DNA of 64,000 nucleotides from Humitalea rosea (GTDB taxonomy: Bacteria; Pseudomonadota; Alphaproteobacteria; Acetobacterales; Acetobacteraceae). The stretch lies in contig NZ_QKYU01000003.1 in the NCBI RefSeq assembly GCF_003253705.1, positions 62,001 through 126,000 of the forward strand, read 5' to 3'. The translations under genes were made by a program, and so were the position numbers. Below, in pieces: positions 35,119 through 44,390 of the stretch. Within the stretch, counting starts at the first letter, position 1. Every line of letters starts with the position of its first letter. A model generated the notes under the pieces. The model ran no database searches and was not told the origin of the DNA. It was given only the letters and a program-made list of their open reading frames with translations.

Positions 35119-37089
35119 ATGGCAGAGGCCTTATCGTCCCGTACCGAGCTGACACGACTGCGGCTGGTGCTGTTCGGCCCGATGGAGGCCTGGGGCCCCG
35201 GCGCCGCGACGGTGCTGCCGCGCGGCCGCAAGACGCAGGCGCTTCTGGCCTTGCTTGCCATCGAGGCAGCTCCGGTGCCGCGACGGCGCCTGGCGGCGAT
35301 GCTCTGGAGCCGGGTCGGCGAGGAGCAGGCGCGGGGCAGCCTGCGCCAGGCGCTGTTGGAACTGCAATCCGCACTCGCCCGCATCCCCGGGCCGCCGCTG
35401 CTGCGCGCCGAGCGGGAGGAGGTGATGCTCGACCCCGCCGCGCGCTGGGTCGATGCCGAACAGGTCATGGCCGCCGATGCCGGCCATCCGGCCGCACTCG
35501 ATCTGATGCGCGCGCCGCTGCTGCCGGGGCTGGACGGGCTCGATCCCGCCTTCGACCACTGGCTCGCGGCCCGGCGCACCGGGCTGGCGGCGACCGCGAC
35601 CGGCCTTGCCCGGCTGCTTCTGGCACGCAGCCCGGGGGAGGCCGCGGCGCGCCGGTTGCTGGCGCTGGATGCGCGGGACGAGACTGCCGCGGCGTTGGTC
35701 ATTGCCGCCCGTGTCGCCGCCGGTGACGCGGAGGCGGCGCGGGCCACCCTGGCCGCGCTGCGGGCCGCGCTGCTGCCGCTCGGGCGGCAGCCGTCGCCGG
35801 AGATCGAGGTGCTGCTGCTGCCGCGGGCCGCCAATGATCCGGCCCCGCCGCCCTCAGAGCCGCAGCGCCTCCCCGCCCGCCGCGGTGCCCGGCTCGGGGT
35901 GCTGCCGCTGACGGCGGGGCCGGGCGCGGAATGGGTCGCCGGGGCGCTGGCCGAAAGCCTTACCGCCGCCCTGGCGCGGTTCCGCTGGCTGTTCCTCGCC
36001 GATCCCGCATCGCTGGCGGCGGCGGTGCGGCAGGGTACGGCGGGGCCGATCGCGGCGGCGCGGGGGGCGGGGCTCGACCTGGCGCTCTCGGGGCAGGTGC
36101 AGGGCGGCGCGCGGCTGCGGGTGTCGCTGCGCCTGACCGATCTGCGCCCGCCCGAGACCGTGGTCTGGGCCGAAAGCTTCGAGGCCGTGCCGGCCGAGCT
36201 TGGCGGGCTGGAGGAGGGGATCGCCGCCGCCGTGGTCGCCCGCGTCGATCCCGAGCTGCTGCTGCTGGAGGCACGGCGGGCCAGCGCCGCGCCGCACAGC
36301 GACCCCTCCTCCTATGAGCTGCTGCTGCGGGCGATCCCGGGGCTTGCGGCGCTGGACCGGCCGGGGTTCGAGGCCTCGGGCCAGTTGCTCGCCCGCGCCT
36401 GCGCCGCCGATCCCGGCTTCGCCTCGGCCCAGGCCTGGCATGCCGCCTGGCATCTGTTCCAGGTCGGCCAGGGCTGGGCGCCGGACCAGGCCAAGGCGAT
36501 GCTGAAGGCCGAGGCGCTGGCGCGGCGGGCGATCGCGCTGGACCCGGCCGATGCCCAGGCGCTGACCATCTGCGGCCATGTCCGCGCCTATCTGCACCAT
36601 TTGCCCGAGGAAGGGGCCGCACTGCACGACCGGGCGCTGGCGCTGAACCCGAACCTCGCCATGGCCTGGGTGTTCTCAGGGCTCGCCGAGACCTATTGCG
36701 GCCGGCATGAGGAGGCGCTGCGCCGCCTCGCGCGCTACAAGGCGCTGGCGCCGCTGCATCCCTTCGCCTTCTTCTTCGACGCGGCGGCGCTGGTGCCGCT
36801 GATGCTGCTGCGCCGCCATGCCGAGGCCGCCGTGGCCGCCCGCGCGGTCTGCGAGCTGAACCCGGTCTTCTCCTTCCCCCTGCGGCCCTGGCTCGCCTGC
36901 CTCGGGCATCTGGGGGATGCGGCGGCGGCGCGGGCGGTGCGCGGGCGGCTGCTGGCGCTGGAGCCGGGGCTGACCATCGCCGCCGCGATGCGCCGCGCGC
37001 CGCTGCGCCCGCCCGATGCCGAGCATTACATCGAGGGGCTGCGCCGCGCCGGGCTGGAAGAAGGGCTCGCGGAGAAAGGCGTGGCCTGA
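35119..37089 (+). CDS. BTAD-type transcriptional activator with TolB-like and TPR regions
   Basis: 656-residue regulator. The N-terminus (about 10-90) has the winged-helix pattern of SARP/OmpR-type activators (LRLVLFGPMEAWGPG...GRKTQALLALLAIEA), followed by a bacterial transcriptional activator domain (RGSLRQALLELQSAL). From about 255 a TolB-like segment (RLGVLPLTAGPGAEWVAGALAESL) matches the pattern seen in adenylate-cyclase-like regulators, and the C-terminal 250 residues are TPR repeats. No cyclase domain is present. It ends 4 bases from the convergent TPR-glycosyltransferase. Target genes are unknown. Confidence 0.85.
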   Translation: MAEALSSRTELTRLRLVLFGPMEAWGPGAATVLPRGRKTQALLALLAIEAAPVPRRRLAAMLWSRVGEEQARGSLRQALLELQSALARIPGPPLLRAEREEVMLDPAARWVDAEQVMAADAGHPAALDLMRAPLLPGLDGLDPAFDHWLAARRTGLAATATGLARLLLARSPGEAAARRLLALDARDETAAALVIAARVAAGDAEAARATLAALRAALLPLGRQPSPEIEVLLLPRAANDPAPPPSEPQRLPARRGARLGVLPLTAGPGAEWVAGALAESLTAALARFRWLFLADPASLAAAVRQGTAGPIAAARGAGLDLALSGQVQGGARLRVSLRLTDLRPPETVVWAESFEAVPAELGGLEEGIAAAVVARVDPELLLLEARRASAAPHSDPSSYELLLRAIPGLAALDRPGFEASGQLLARACAADPGFASAQAWHAAWHLFQVGQGWAPDQAKAMLKAEALARRAIALDPADAQALTICGHVRAYLHHLPEEGAALHDRALALNPNLAMAWVFSGLAETYCGRHEEALRRLARYKALAPLHPFAFFFDAAALVPLMLLRRHAEAAVAARAVCELNPVFSFPLRPWLACLGHLGDAAAARAVRGRLLALEPGLTIAAAMRRAPLRPPDAEHYIEGLRRAGLEEGLAEKGVA

Positions 37090-37093
37090 GCCC

Positions 37094-39289
37094 TCACTGC
37101 GCCTCGGCCATCCTCGTGCTGGTCCGCAGCGATTCGACATAGGCGAGCCGCGACAGCAGATCATCGGCGCGACAGAGCATCACCCCCCTCAACCCAATCC
37201 CGATGCTGCGGATGTCATCGGTGCCAAGATCGGACAGGCGAATACCGGGGCCGGTATCCAGGTCGAGATGCAGGAACTCCGCATCCTCCAGCTCCGGCAA
37301 CTCGAAGGCGAAGGTGAGGTCCGGACCCGGATGGATGGGGATCTCGGTGCCGATCCCCCGATTGCCGGCGCGCGCGGTGATCCGTAGCGTGAGGGCGAGC
37401 GGCGGCGGGCGAATGTCGAGGTAGAGCCGCAGCGGCGCGCCGAGCAGGGCCGCGGGCAGCGGCACGGCGACCGCGGCCGGGCCCGGCCGCGACCAGACCC
37501 CCCAATTCTCGGCGGGAAACCAGCCATTCCCGTCCCGAAGCCGATCGGCGAGGGCCAGCGACAGCTCCGGGCGGCTCGAACGGCTGAGCACGGTCGGGTA
37601 GCGGTACCCGGCCTCGATCTTCGGCTGCGGCAGGGTGAGCTCGGGCAGCGCCCGCACCGCCTCCAGCACCCCAAGCGTCAGATCCGACCAGGAGCGCATT
37701 TTCGCATCGGCCAGCCGGGCCGTGGCGGCCTCCAGCGCGGCCGGGTCCAGCATCAGCGGCTCTAGCACGGCGACCAGATCGGGCTCGCTGCGCGGGGTGA
37801 AATACGCCGCCCAATCGCCGCCCGCCTCGATCAGCGAGGAGTGGCGCGGCACCACCGGCACCTTGCCATGGGCGATGCTCTCGGTGACCGGCAGGCCCCA
37901 GCCTTCGTAATGGGTGTTGTAGACGGTGAAGGCGCAGGCGCCGTAGAGCGCGGCCAGCGCATCGTCGGAGATCTCCCCGGTCAGCACGACATGGCGGCGC
38001 AGCTGCGGCGATTGCGCCAGCAGGTCGAGTGCCGCCTGGGCGTGCCAGCCCTGCCGTCCGGCGCAGACGAGGCGCGGGATGCGGGCCGGCCCGTGCTTGC
38101 GCAGCAAGGTCAGCCAGGCCGAAAAGACCAGATGATGGTCCTTGCGGCTTTCGATCGTCGCGCAGAACAGGACGAAGGGCTCGCCCGGCCGCAGGCCCTG
38201 GACTTCGGCGAGGGCGATCGCTGCCGGGGCCGCGCCACGCGGATCGGCGTCGAGCAGGATGACGCTCCCCTCCAGCCTATGGCCGGGCAGCAGCCGCGCC
38301 AGATGCCGCGTGACATCGGCGCGGGTATTCTCCGAATTGCACAGGAAGCCGGAGGCATGCAGGCCGAAGCCCGCAAACCAGCGCGCGTAATCGCGCACCA
38401 TGTCGCCGAGGCAGTGTTCCGGCACTTCCAGCGGCACGCAATCATGCACGAAGGGCAGCCAGCGCACCCCCGCCGTCTGGATCGCCCAGCGCAGCCCCCG
38501 GTAATAATCGGGCATCCCGAAGGCGTTGCCGAGGTTGACCAGGACCGCCCCCGGCGCGAAGCGCATCGGCCCGGCCTTGGCGCGCGACAGATCCATCTGC
38601 TTCGTCGCCGCGACCCAGTCCGGGTCGTCGATCGTGGCCCCGGTGCGGGAAAGCGCGGCCAGGGCCGCGAAGCTGCCCCGGTCCACCCGGCGCCACAGCC
38701 CGACCCCGGGATCGAAGATGGCGAAGGCGATGGGCAGGCCGCTGGCCGCACCCGGCGGCAGGCCGCCCTCCAGCAGCGGGCCGAGGATGCCGAGGGTGAC
38801 CCGCTGGATCCCGGTCGGCGTGCGGCGGACCCGGAAGTGGTCCAGCATGTCGGTGACGTCGAAGACCAGCTTCGGATCGGCCCCGCTTGGCCCCGGACGG
38901 CTCGGCTGCGGCATCCCGCGCGGCAGCAGCCGGGCGCTGGCCGCGGCCTCGAGGGCGGCTTCCGTATTGGCCGGATCAAGGACTGCGGCGTGGGCGTAGC
39001 GCAGGGCGGCCGCCTCCGTCCGCCCTTGCAGCTTCATCAGATGCCCGATCTGCAGCTGCAGGTCGGCGTCGTCGGGCGCCAGCGCCTCGGCGGCGGAATA
39101 GGCGGCCAGCGCGCTGTCGAACTGGCCATCCTCCTTCAGCGCATGGCCCTGCTGCACCAGGCTCCGCCAATCACCGGGATGGGCGGCGAGATGCTCGGCA
39201 TACCCGGCTGCGGCGTCCGACCACTCGCCACGGTCGCGGGCGGCGTCGGCGCGCCCGAGGGGCGTGTCAAAGGCATCCGATCCAGACAT
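37094..39289 (-). CDS. Family 4-type glycosyltransferase with N-terminal TPR repeats
   Basis: 731 residues. Residues about 10-120 carry two or three TPR units (WRSLVQQGHALKEDGQFDSALAAYSAAE...). A GT-B glycosyltransferase follows: FVLFCATIESRKDHHLVFSAW, the DDALAALYGACAFTVYNTHYEGWGLPVTESIAHG donor site region and PVVPRHSSLIEAGGDWA. The C-terminal 180 residues form an uncharacterised beta-rich region. It resembles mannosyltransferases of capsule or O-antigen synthesis. ATG 39289 lies 76 bases from the end of cysK, on the same strand. Confidence 0.88.
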   Translation of the reverse strand: MSGSDAFDTPLGRADAARDRGEWSDAAAGYAEHLAAHPGDWRSLVQQGHALKEDGQFDSALAAYSAAEALAPDDADLQLQIGHLMKLQGRTEAAALRYAHAAVLDPANTEAALEAAASARLLPRGMPQPSRPGPSGADPKLVFDVTDMLDHFRVRRTPTGIQRVTLGILGPLLEGGLPPGAASGLPIAFAIFDPGVGLWRRVDRGSFAALAALSRTGATIDDPDWVAATKQMDLSRAKAGPMRFAPGAVLVNLGNAFGMPDYYRGLRWAIQTAGVRWLPFVHDCVPLEVPEHCLGDMVRDYARWFAGFGLHASGFLCNSENTRADVTRHLARLLPGHRLEGSVILLDADPRGAAPAAIALAEVQGLRPGEPFVLFCATIESRKDHHLVFSAWLTLLRKHGPARIPRLVCAGRQGWHAQAALDLLAQSPQLRRHVVLTGEISDDALAALYGACAFTVYNTHYEGWGLPVTESIAHGKVPVVPRHSSLIEAGGDWAAYFTPRSEPDLVAVLEPLMLDPAALEAATARLADAKMRSWSDLTLGVLEAVRALPELTLPQPKIEAGYRYPTVLSRSSRPELSLALADRLRDGNGWFPAENWGVWSRPGPAAVAVPLPAALLGAPLRLYLDIRPPPLALTLRITARAGNRGIGTEIPIHPGPDLTFAFELPELEDAEFLHLDLDTGPGIRLSDLGTDDIRSIGIGLRGVMLCRADDLLSRLAYVESLRTSTRMAEAQ

Positions 39290-39365
39290 TACGTACTCCC
39301 GCGACCAAGGGCATGTTTAAGCGCGATTGCGGGATTTTAGAACCGCCCAGGCCAGATCCCCCGCC

Positions 39366-40349
39366 TCACAGTCCGGCGAACAAGGCCGTGGAGAGGTATC
39401 GTTCCGCTCCCGACGCCGCGATCCCCACCACCAGCCTGCCGGCCATCGCCGGCTCCCGCGCGACCGCCACCGCGGCATGCAGCACAGCACCGGAGGAAAT
39501 GCCGATCGCGAGGCCGTCCAGCCGCGCGACATGGCGCGCCATGGCCAGCGCATCGGCCTCCGCGACGCGCATCACCCCGTCCAGCAGGCCCAGTTCGAGC
39601 ACTCCGGGGCGGAAGCCGGCACCGATGCCCTGGATACCATGCGGCCCCGGCTCGTCGCCTGAGAGCACGGCGGATTCGGCAGGCTCCACGCCCAGCACGC
39701 GCAGCCCGGGGCGCCGCGGCTTCAGGGCGCGGGCAAGGCCCGTTGCGGTGCCGCCGGTGCCGATGCCGCAGATGATGGCATCCACCGTGCCGGCGCTGTC
39801 GGTCCAGATCTCCTCGGCCGTGGTGGCGGCATGGGCGGCGGGGTTGGCGGGGTTGTCGAACTGGCGCGGCATCCAGGCCATATCCGTGCTGGACAGAATC
39901 TCCTCGGCCCGCGCGATGGCCCCGGCCATGCCGAGGGCGGCGGGGGTCAGCTCCAGCTCGGCGCCGAGCAGCCGCAGCATGCGTCGCCGCTCGATGCTCG
40001 CCCCCTCCGGCATGGTGACGATCAGCCGATAGCCACGGGCGGCGGCGACGGTGGCCAGGGCGATGCCGGTATTGCCCGAGGTCGGCTCGACCAGCACGGT
40101 GCGGCCGGGGGCGATGGTGCCCTCGGCCTCGGCGGCGCTGACCATGGCCAGGCCGATGCGGTCCTTGACGCTGCCGCCCGGGTTGAAGAACTCGCATTTC
40201 ATGGCGATCCGCGCGGCCAGGCCAAGCTCGGCGGCGAGGCGCGGCAGCAGCACCAGCGGCGTGGCCCCGATCGTGTCCAGCACCGAGGCGAACATACGGC
40301 CCTGGCAGCGGGTTCGGGGGGCATCGTGAGGGGACATGGCGTCTGACAT
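39366..40349 (-). CDS. cysK: Cysteine synthase (O-acetylserine sulfhydrylase)
   Basis: PLP enzyme making cysteine from O-acetylserine and sulfide, 327 residues. The Schiff-base Lys lies in [13 protein letters not shown], the substrate loop is EPTSGNTGIALA, and the phosphate-binding loop is CGIGTGGTATG. The N-terminal MSDAM or a start four codons later (40337) are both possible. It is divergent from an Rrf2-family regulator across 54 bases. A second, different paralogue lies at 41604. Confidence 0.93.
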   Translation of the reverse strand: MSDAMSPHDAPRTRCQGRMFASVLDTIGATPLVLLPRLAAELGLAARIAMKCEFFNPGGSVKDRIGLAMVSAAEAEGTIAPGRTVLVEPTSGNTGIALATVAAARGYRLIVTMPEGASIERRRMLRLLGAELELTPAALGMAGAIARAEEILSSTDMAWMPRQFDNPANPAAHAATTAEEIWTDSAGTVDAIICGIGTGGTATGLARALKPRRPGLRVLGVEPAESAVLSGDEPGPHGIQGIGAGFRPGVLELGLLDGVMRVAEADALAMARHVARLDGLAIGISSGAVLHAAVAVAREPAMAGRLVVGIAASGAERYLSTALFAGL

Positions 40350-40403
40350 GGGGGCTGTGATACCACGGCCGGGCGGCGTGAAAAGAATGGGAGGCCAATC
40401 GCC

Positions 40404-40856
40404 ATGCTGAAAAAGGAACGCGCCTGGCTGGCGGTCTGCATCATGCTGGATGTGGCGTTTTTCGCGGGGCGGGGCCGGACGGTGCCTGGGGCCGAGGTCG
40501 CCGACCGCCTGGGCGAATCCCGCCGGGGGATCGAGCCGGTGTTGCAGGCGCTGGCGCGCGGCGGGCTGCTGGCCAGTACGCGCGGCCCCAAGGGCGGCTA
40601 CCGCCTCGCGCGGCCGGCGCGGGACATCGGGCTCGACATGATCACCCGGGCCATTGTCGATCCGGCCGATCCGGCCGACCCGGGGCCGGTGCCGGCCGGT
40701 GGGTTGCGGGCGCTGGTGGCCGAGCCGCTATGGACGGAACTGGAGGCCGGTCTGGAGAAGATCCTGGCCGGCATGACCCTGGCCGACCTGCTGGCGCGCG
40801 CCGCCGCGGCCGGGATGCAGCGCCCGGCCGCCGGCCCGTTGAACTTTGCCATCTGA
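40404..40856 (+). CDS. Rrf2-family transcriptional regulator without cluster cysteines
   Basis: 150 residues. N-terminal winged helix with TVPGAEVADRLGESRRGIEPVLQALARGGLLASTRGPKGGYRLAR, the Rrf2 hallmark wing. The only cysteine is in AVCIML near residue 12; the three-cysteine cluster loop of IscR/NsrR is absent, so it should not carry an Fe-S cluster. In this it resembles CymR, a cysteine-metabolism repressor. Divergence from cysK supports control of cysteine synthesis, but that is inference. Confidence 0.88.
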   Translation: MLKKERAWLAVCIMLDVAFFAGRGRTVPGAEVADRLGESRRGIEPVLQALARGGLLASTRGPKGGYRLARPARDIGLDMITRAIVDPADPADPGPVPAGGLRALVAEPLWTELEAGLEKILAGMTLADLLARAAAAGMQRPAAGPLNFAI

Positions 40857-40924
40857 CGAACGATGTGCCGGCCGAGGATGCGCCGTGGCGCCTCGCGCCC
40901 CCGGCCCGGTGGAGTTGCGCGTAA

Positions 40925-40954
40925 TTGACGTCGTGCTAGCGTGATAACCATAAA
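40925..40954 (+). promoter_or_regulatory. Promoter of the peroxiredoxin-cysK2 operon
   Basis: TTGACG (40925-40930) and CATAAA (40949-40954) are spaced 18 bases, with AAGGAGG (40959-40965) then 9 bases to ATG 40975. If the -10 call is right the leader is very short, about 14 bases. Confidence 0.45.
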
Positions 40955-40974
40955 CCCCAAGGAGGGCACACCAG

Positions 40975-41604
40975 ATGACCATCCAGCTCGGGACTGTCGC
41001 GCCCGATTTCACCGCTGACACCACCGCCGGCAAGATTTCCTTCCACGATTGGTCCGATGGCAAATGGGTCGTGCTGTTCAGCCACCCCAAGGATTACACC
41101 CCGGTCTGCACGACCGAACTCGGCGAGGCCTCCCGCCTCAAGCCCGAATTCGACAAGCGTGGCGTCAAGGTCATCGGCCTCTCGGTCGATACGCTGGACC
41201 GCCATGAGGGCTGGGCCGCCGATATCGCCGAGACCACCGGCTCCGCCCTCAACTTCCCCATGATCGCCGATGCCGACCGCAAGGTGTCGGAGCTGTATGG
41301 GATGATCCATCCGGCGGCCGATCCCTCCGTCACCGTCCGCACCGTCTATGTCATCGATCCCGCGCATAAGGTGCGGCTGACGCTGACCTATCCGCCCAGC
41401 ACCGGGCGCAACTTCCTGGAAGTCCTGCGGGTCATCGACAGCCTCCAGCTCACGGATCGCGCCAAGGTGGCGACGCCGGTGAACTGGCAGCCGGGCGACA
41501 AGGCGATCATCGTGCCGAGCCTGTCCGACGCCGATGCCAAGGAGCGCTTCCCCCAAGGCTGGGACGCCCAAAAACCTTATCTGCGTTGGGTGGACGTCGC
41601 CTGA
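40975..41604 (+). CDS. 1-Cys peroxiredoxin (Prx6 type)
   Basis: 209 residues. The peroxidatic Cys45 is in SHPKDYTPVCTTELG; no other cysteine exists in the protein, so the resolving thiol must come from a partner or a small thiol. The Prx6-type C-terminal domain (VNWQPGDKAIIVPSL) is present. A strong AAGGAGG precedes the ATG. The stop overlaps the start of a cysteine synthase paralogue (TGATG), an unusual direct coupling of peroxide reduction with cysteine synthesis. Confidence 0.93.
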   Translation: MTIQLGTVAPDFTADTTAGKISFHDWSDGKWVVLFSHPKDYTPVCTTELGEASRLKPEFDKRGVKVIGLSVDTLDRHEGWAADIAETTGSALNFPMIADADRKVSELYGMIHPAADPSVTVRTVYVIDPAHKVRLTLTYPPSTGRNFLEVLRVIDSLQLTDRAKVATPVNWQPGDKAIIVPSLSDADAKERFPQGWDAQKPYLRWVDVA

Positions 41605-42620
41605 TGGCCGCGGCGGCGGTGGCCGAGGGGTTCTGGGGGGCGGTCGGCAATACGCCGCTGATCCGCCTCGCCGGCCCATCCGCCGCCACGGGCTGTGAGA
41701 TCCTCGGCAAGGCCGAGTTCATGAACCCGGGCGGCTCGGTCAAGGACCGGGCCGCCCTGGGCATTCTCCAGGACGCGGTGATGCGCGGCCAGTTGGTGCC
41801 AGGCGAGCCGGGCACGGTGGTCGAGGGCACCGCGGGCAATACCGGCATCGGGCTGGCGCTGGCCGCCAATGCCCGCGGCTGGCGCAGCGTGATCGTGGTG
41901 CCGGAGACGCAGAGCCGCGAGAAACTCGACTTCCTGCGCATGATCGGCGCCGATCTGCGGCTGGTGGCACCCAAACCACTCTCCGATCCGGGGCATTACG
42001 TGAATGCCAGCCGGCGCATCGCCGAGGAGATGGCGGCGGCCGGCGAACGCGTGATCTGGGCCAACCAGTTCGGCAACCTCGCCAATCGCCAGGCGCATCG
42101 GGACACCACGGGCCCCGAGATCTGGGAACAGACCGGCGGGCGCATCGATGCCTTCACCTGCTCCTGCGGCACCGGCGGGACCCTGGCCGGCGTTGGCTTG
42201 GCGCTGAAGGCGCAGAACCCGGCAGTTCGGATCGTGCTGGCGGACCCGGCTGGCTCCGGCCTGTATTCCTGGGTCAAGACCGGGGAGATGAAGGCCGAAG
42301 GCTCCTCCATCACCGAGGGCATCGGCCAGTCGAGCAAGGTGCCGGGCAATCTGGAAGGCGCGCCCATCGACGACGCGGTGCGCATCGAGGACCCGGAGGC
42401 GCTGGAGCTCTGCTTCGAGCTGCTGTTGAAGGAAGGGCTGTCGATCGGGGGCAGCGCCGCGCTGAACGTCGCGGCCGCCATACGCGTGGCGAAGGCGATG
42501 GGACCCGGCCATGTGATCGTGACGATCCTCTGCGATGGCGGCGCCCGCTACCAATCCAAGCTGTTCAACCCCAGTTTCCTGAGGGAGCGCGGGTTGCCCG
42601 TGCCTGTCTGGTTGGCCTGA
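41604..42620 (+). CDS. Cysteine synthase paralogue (CysK/CBS-type PLP enzyme)
   Basis: 338 residues; PLP Lys in [14 protein letters not shown], substrate loop [14 protein letters not shown], phosphate loop [12 protein letters not shown]. It differs clearly from the first cysK: the TAGNTG loop and insertions such as [21 protein letters not shown] are typical of a distinct cysteine synthase A subgroup. ATG 41604 overlaps the peroxiredoxin stop. cysE follows 17 bases later, so the three form an operon for serine-to-cysteine conversion. Confidence 0.92.
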   Translation: MAAAAVAEGFWGAVGNTPLIRLAGPSAATGCEILGKAEFMNPGGSVKDRAALGILQDAVMRGQLVPGEPGTVVEGTAGNTGIGLALAANARGWRSVIVVPETQSREKLDFLRMIGADLRLVAPKPLSDPGHYVNASRRIAEEMAAAGERVIWANQFGNLANRQAHRDTTGPEIWEQTGGRIDAFTCSCGTGGTLAGVGLALKAQNPAVRIVLADPAGSGLYSWVKTGEMKAEGSSITEGIGQSSKVPGNLEGAPIDDAVRIEDPEALELCFELLLKEGLSIGGSAALNVAAAIRVAKAMGPGHVIVTILCDGGARYQSKLFNPSFLRERGLPVPVWLA

Positions 42621-42637
42621 TCGGCCGGGAGTCGCTT

Positions 42638-43297
42638 GTGGAAATCCTGGAACTCGCCCGCAGCATTCGCGCCCGCGATCCTGCCCGCCCGTCCTGGCCG
42701 GAGGCGATCCTCGCCTATGCCGGGCTGCATGCGGTGCTGTGGCATCGGCTGTCCCACGCGCTCTGGCGCATCGGGCTGCGCGGTGCCGCGCGCGTCACCA
42801 GCCATATCGCCCGCTTCCTGACCGGAATCGAGATCCATCCCGGCGCCTGCATCGGCCGCCGGCTGTTCATCGACCACGGCATGGGCGTGGTGATCGGCGA
42901 GACGGCGCAGATCGGCGATGACGTGCTGATCTATCACGGCGTCACCCTCGGCGGCCTTTCGGGCAGCCCGGGCAAGCGCCATCCCACGGTCGGCAACAGG
43001 GTCGTCATCGGCGCCGGGGCGCAGGTGCTGGGGCCGATCACCGTCGGCGCCGGGGCCCGCATCGGCGCCAATGCCGTGGTGGTGAACCCGGTGCCGCCCG
43101 GGGCCACCATCGTCGGCATCCCAGGCCGCGCGCCGCAGAAGGGTGGGGCGGATTGCGCCACCGCCGGCTACGGCCTGCCCGAGGGCGGCGCCGATCCGGT
43201 CGCCGAGGATATGGCGAGCCTGCGCGCCGAGGTCCGCGCGCTGCGCGCGGAGGTGACGGCGATCCGCGCCGCCGAGCGGGACCGCGAACGCGCCTGA
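42638..43297 (+). CDS. cysE: Serine O-acetyltransferase
   Basis: Acetylates serine with acetyl-CoA to give O-acetylserine, the substrate of both cysteine synthases here. Left-handed parallel beta-helix hexapeptide repeats are visible ([36 protein letters not shown]) with the catalytic His in IDHGMG and YHGVTLGG. At 219 residues it is of the shorter EpsC type. GTG 42638 has GGGAG upstream. The charged C-terminal tail ([20 protein letters not shown]) looks like a short coiled coil. Confidence 0.93.
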   Translation: MEILELARSIRARDPARPSWPEAILAYAGLHAVLWHRLSHALWRIGLRGAARVTSHIARFLTGIEIHPGACIGRRLFIDHGMGVVIGETAQIGDDVLIYHGVTLGGLSGSPGKRHPTVGNRVVIGAGAQVLGPITVGAGARIGANAVVVNPVPPGATIVGIPGRAPQKGGADCATAGYGLPEGGADPVAEDMASLRAEVRALRAEVTAIRAAERDRERA

Positions 43298-43298
43298 G

Positions 43299-43478
43299 CT
43301 AAACACAAACCGCGCCCAGCACGGCCAGCGCGACCAGCACCGCCAGCGTCGCCCAGGCCACGCGGCGCGCGGAGTGCTTCGGCGCATCCTCGCCCCAGGG
43401 GTCATCGGAGGGCGGGATGTCGCTCGGCGGTGGCGGGCGGCGCGCCAGACCGGCGCGGAGGGCGAAAGCCGCGGTCAT
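43299..43478 (-). CDS. Small single-pass membrane protein coupled to cobA
   Basis: 59 residues. ATG 43478 overlaps the stop of the SUMT gene (ATGA) and the TAG stop lies at 43299-43301, one base past the convergent cysE stop. The N-terminal half is soluble with acidic and proline residues (PPPPSDIPPSDDPWGEDAPK); the C-terminal about 20 residues form a membrane helix (VAWATLAVLVALAVLGAV). No known family is recognised. Coupling to a siroheme gene hints at a role at the membrane in sulfite reduction or tetrapyrrole metabolism, but nothing in the sequence proves this. Confidence 0.65.
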   Translation of the reverse strand: MTAAFALRAGLARRPPPPSDIPPSDDPWGEDAPKHSARRVAWATLAVLVALAVLGAVCV

Positions 43479-44260
43479 CGTGCGGCCCGCCGTGCGGCCG
43501 GGGCCAACAGCGGATCAGGCAGCGCCAGCGCCTGGCCGACCGCGGTGCCGATGACGATCAACGCGGGGCCGGGCAGGGCGCTGCGCTTGGCCGCCAGCGT
43601 GGCGGCGCCCAGGGTGGTGGTCAGGCTGAGCTGACCGGGCAGGCTGGCCTGGGCGATGACGGCGAGCGGCGTCGCCGCCGGCAGGCCGCCGGCCAGCAGC
43701 GCCAGCACCAGCGCATCCAACCGCGTCATCGCCATGAACACCACCAGCGTGCCGCCGGCGCGGGCCAGCGCCGCCCAGTCGTGCGGCGGCAATTCGCCCG
43801 TCTCGTCGTGCCCCGCGAGGAAGGTGACCGCGCCGGTCACGCCGCGCCGGGTCAGGGCGATGCCCGCCGCCGCCGGGGCGGCGAGCCCGGCCGAAACCCC
43901 CGGCACCACGCGCCAGGGGATGCCGGCCTCGGCCAGCGCCGCGGCCTCCTCGGCGCCGCGGGCGAAGAGGAAGGGGTCGCCGGCCTTGAGGCGCACCACG
44001 CGCTTGCCGGCGCGGGCGGCATCCAGCATGCGCGCGATGATCTTGGTCTGCGGCACCGGGGCGGCGCCCTTGCGCTTGCCGACATCCATCAGCGTGGCGT
44101 TCGGCCGGGCATGGGCGCGGGCGATGCGGGCAGGGATGTGGTCGTGCAACACGAGATCGGCGCCCCGGATCGCGGTGGCGGCCCGCAGGGTCAGCAGCCC
44201 GGGGTCGCCAGGGCCGGCACCGACCAGCCAGACCTCGCCCGGCGCCGGGGCATCACCCAT
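43475..44260 (-). CDS. cobA: Uroporphyrinogen-III C-methyltransferase (SUMT)
   Basis: Makes precorrin-2, the precursor of siroheme and cobalamin. Tetrapyrrole methylase signatures: WLVGAGPGDPGLLTL at the N-terminus, RLKAGDPFLFARGAEEA and GVTGAVTFLAGH. ATG 44260 gives 261 residues, with the SAM motif at the usual distance; a longer start at 44311 would extend into AT-rich leader DNA. It is divergent from the cysI-type sulfite reductase, whose siroheme it would supply. Confidence 0.93.
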   Translation of the reverse strand: MGDAPAPGEVWLVGAGPGDPGLLTLRAATAIRGADLVLHDHIPARIARAHARPNATLMDVGKRKGAAPVPQTKIIARMLDAARAGKRVVRLKAGDPFLFARGAEEAAALAEAGIPWRVVPGVSAGLAAPAAAGIALTRRGVTGAVTFLAGHDETGELPPHDWAALARAGGTLVVFMAMTRLDALVLALLAGGLPAATPLAVIAQASLPGQLSLTTTLGAATLAAKRSALPGPALIVIGTAVGQALALPDPLLAPAARRAAR

Positions 44261-44390
44261 CGCCAGAGTGGATTCGCTCCTGATACCCGAATCTGAAAAT
44301 GTGGAATGCATGGAGATAATCCGTATTCAACGTTGTGTGGACGCTAATCTGTGATATCCCTTCCTGCAAGTGATTTTCGGGAACGCGCTC

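Noticed and set aside
44261-44390. Operator between cobA and cysI
   Set aside because: The region is AT-rich and promoter-like, with short GAAT/ATTC inversions, but no convincing palindrome or -35/-10 pair could be defined.
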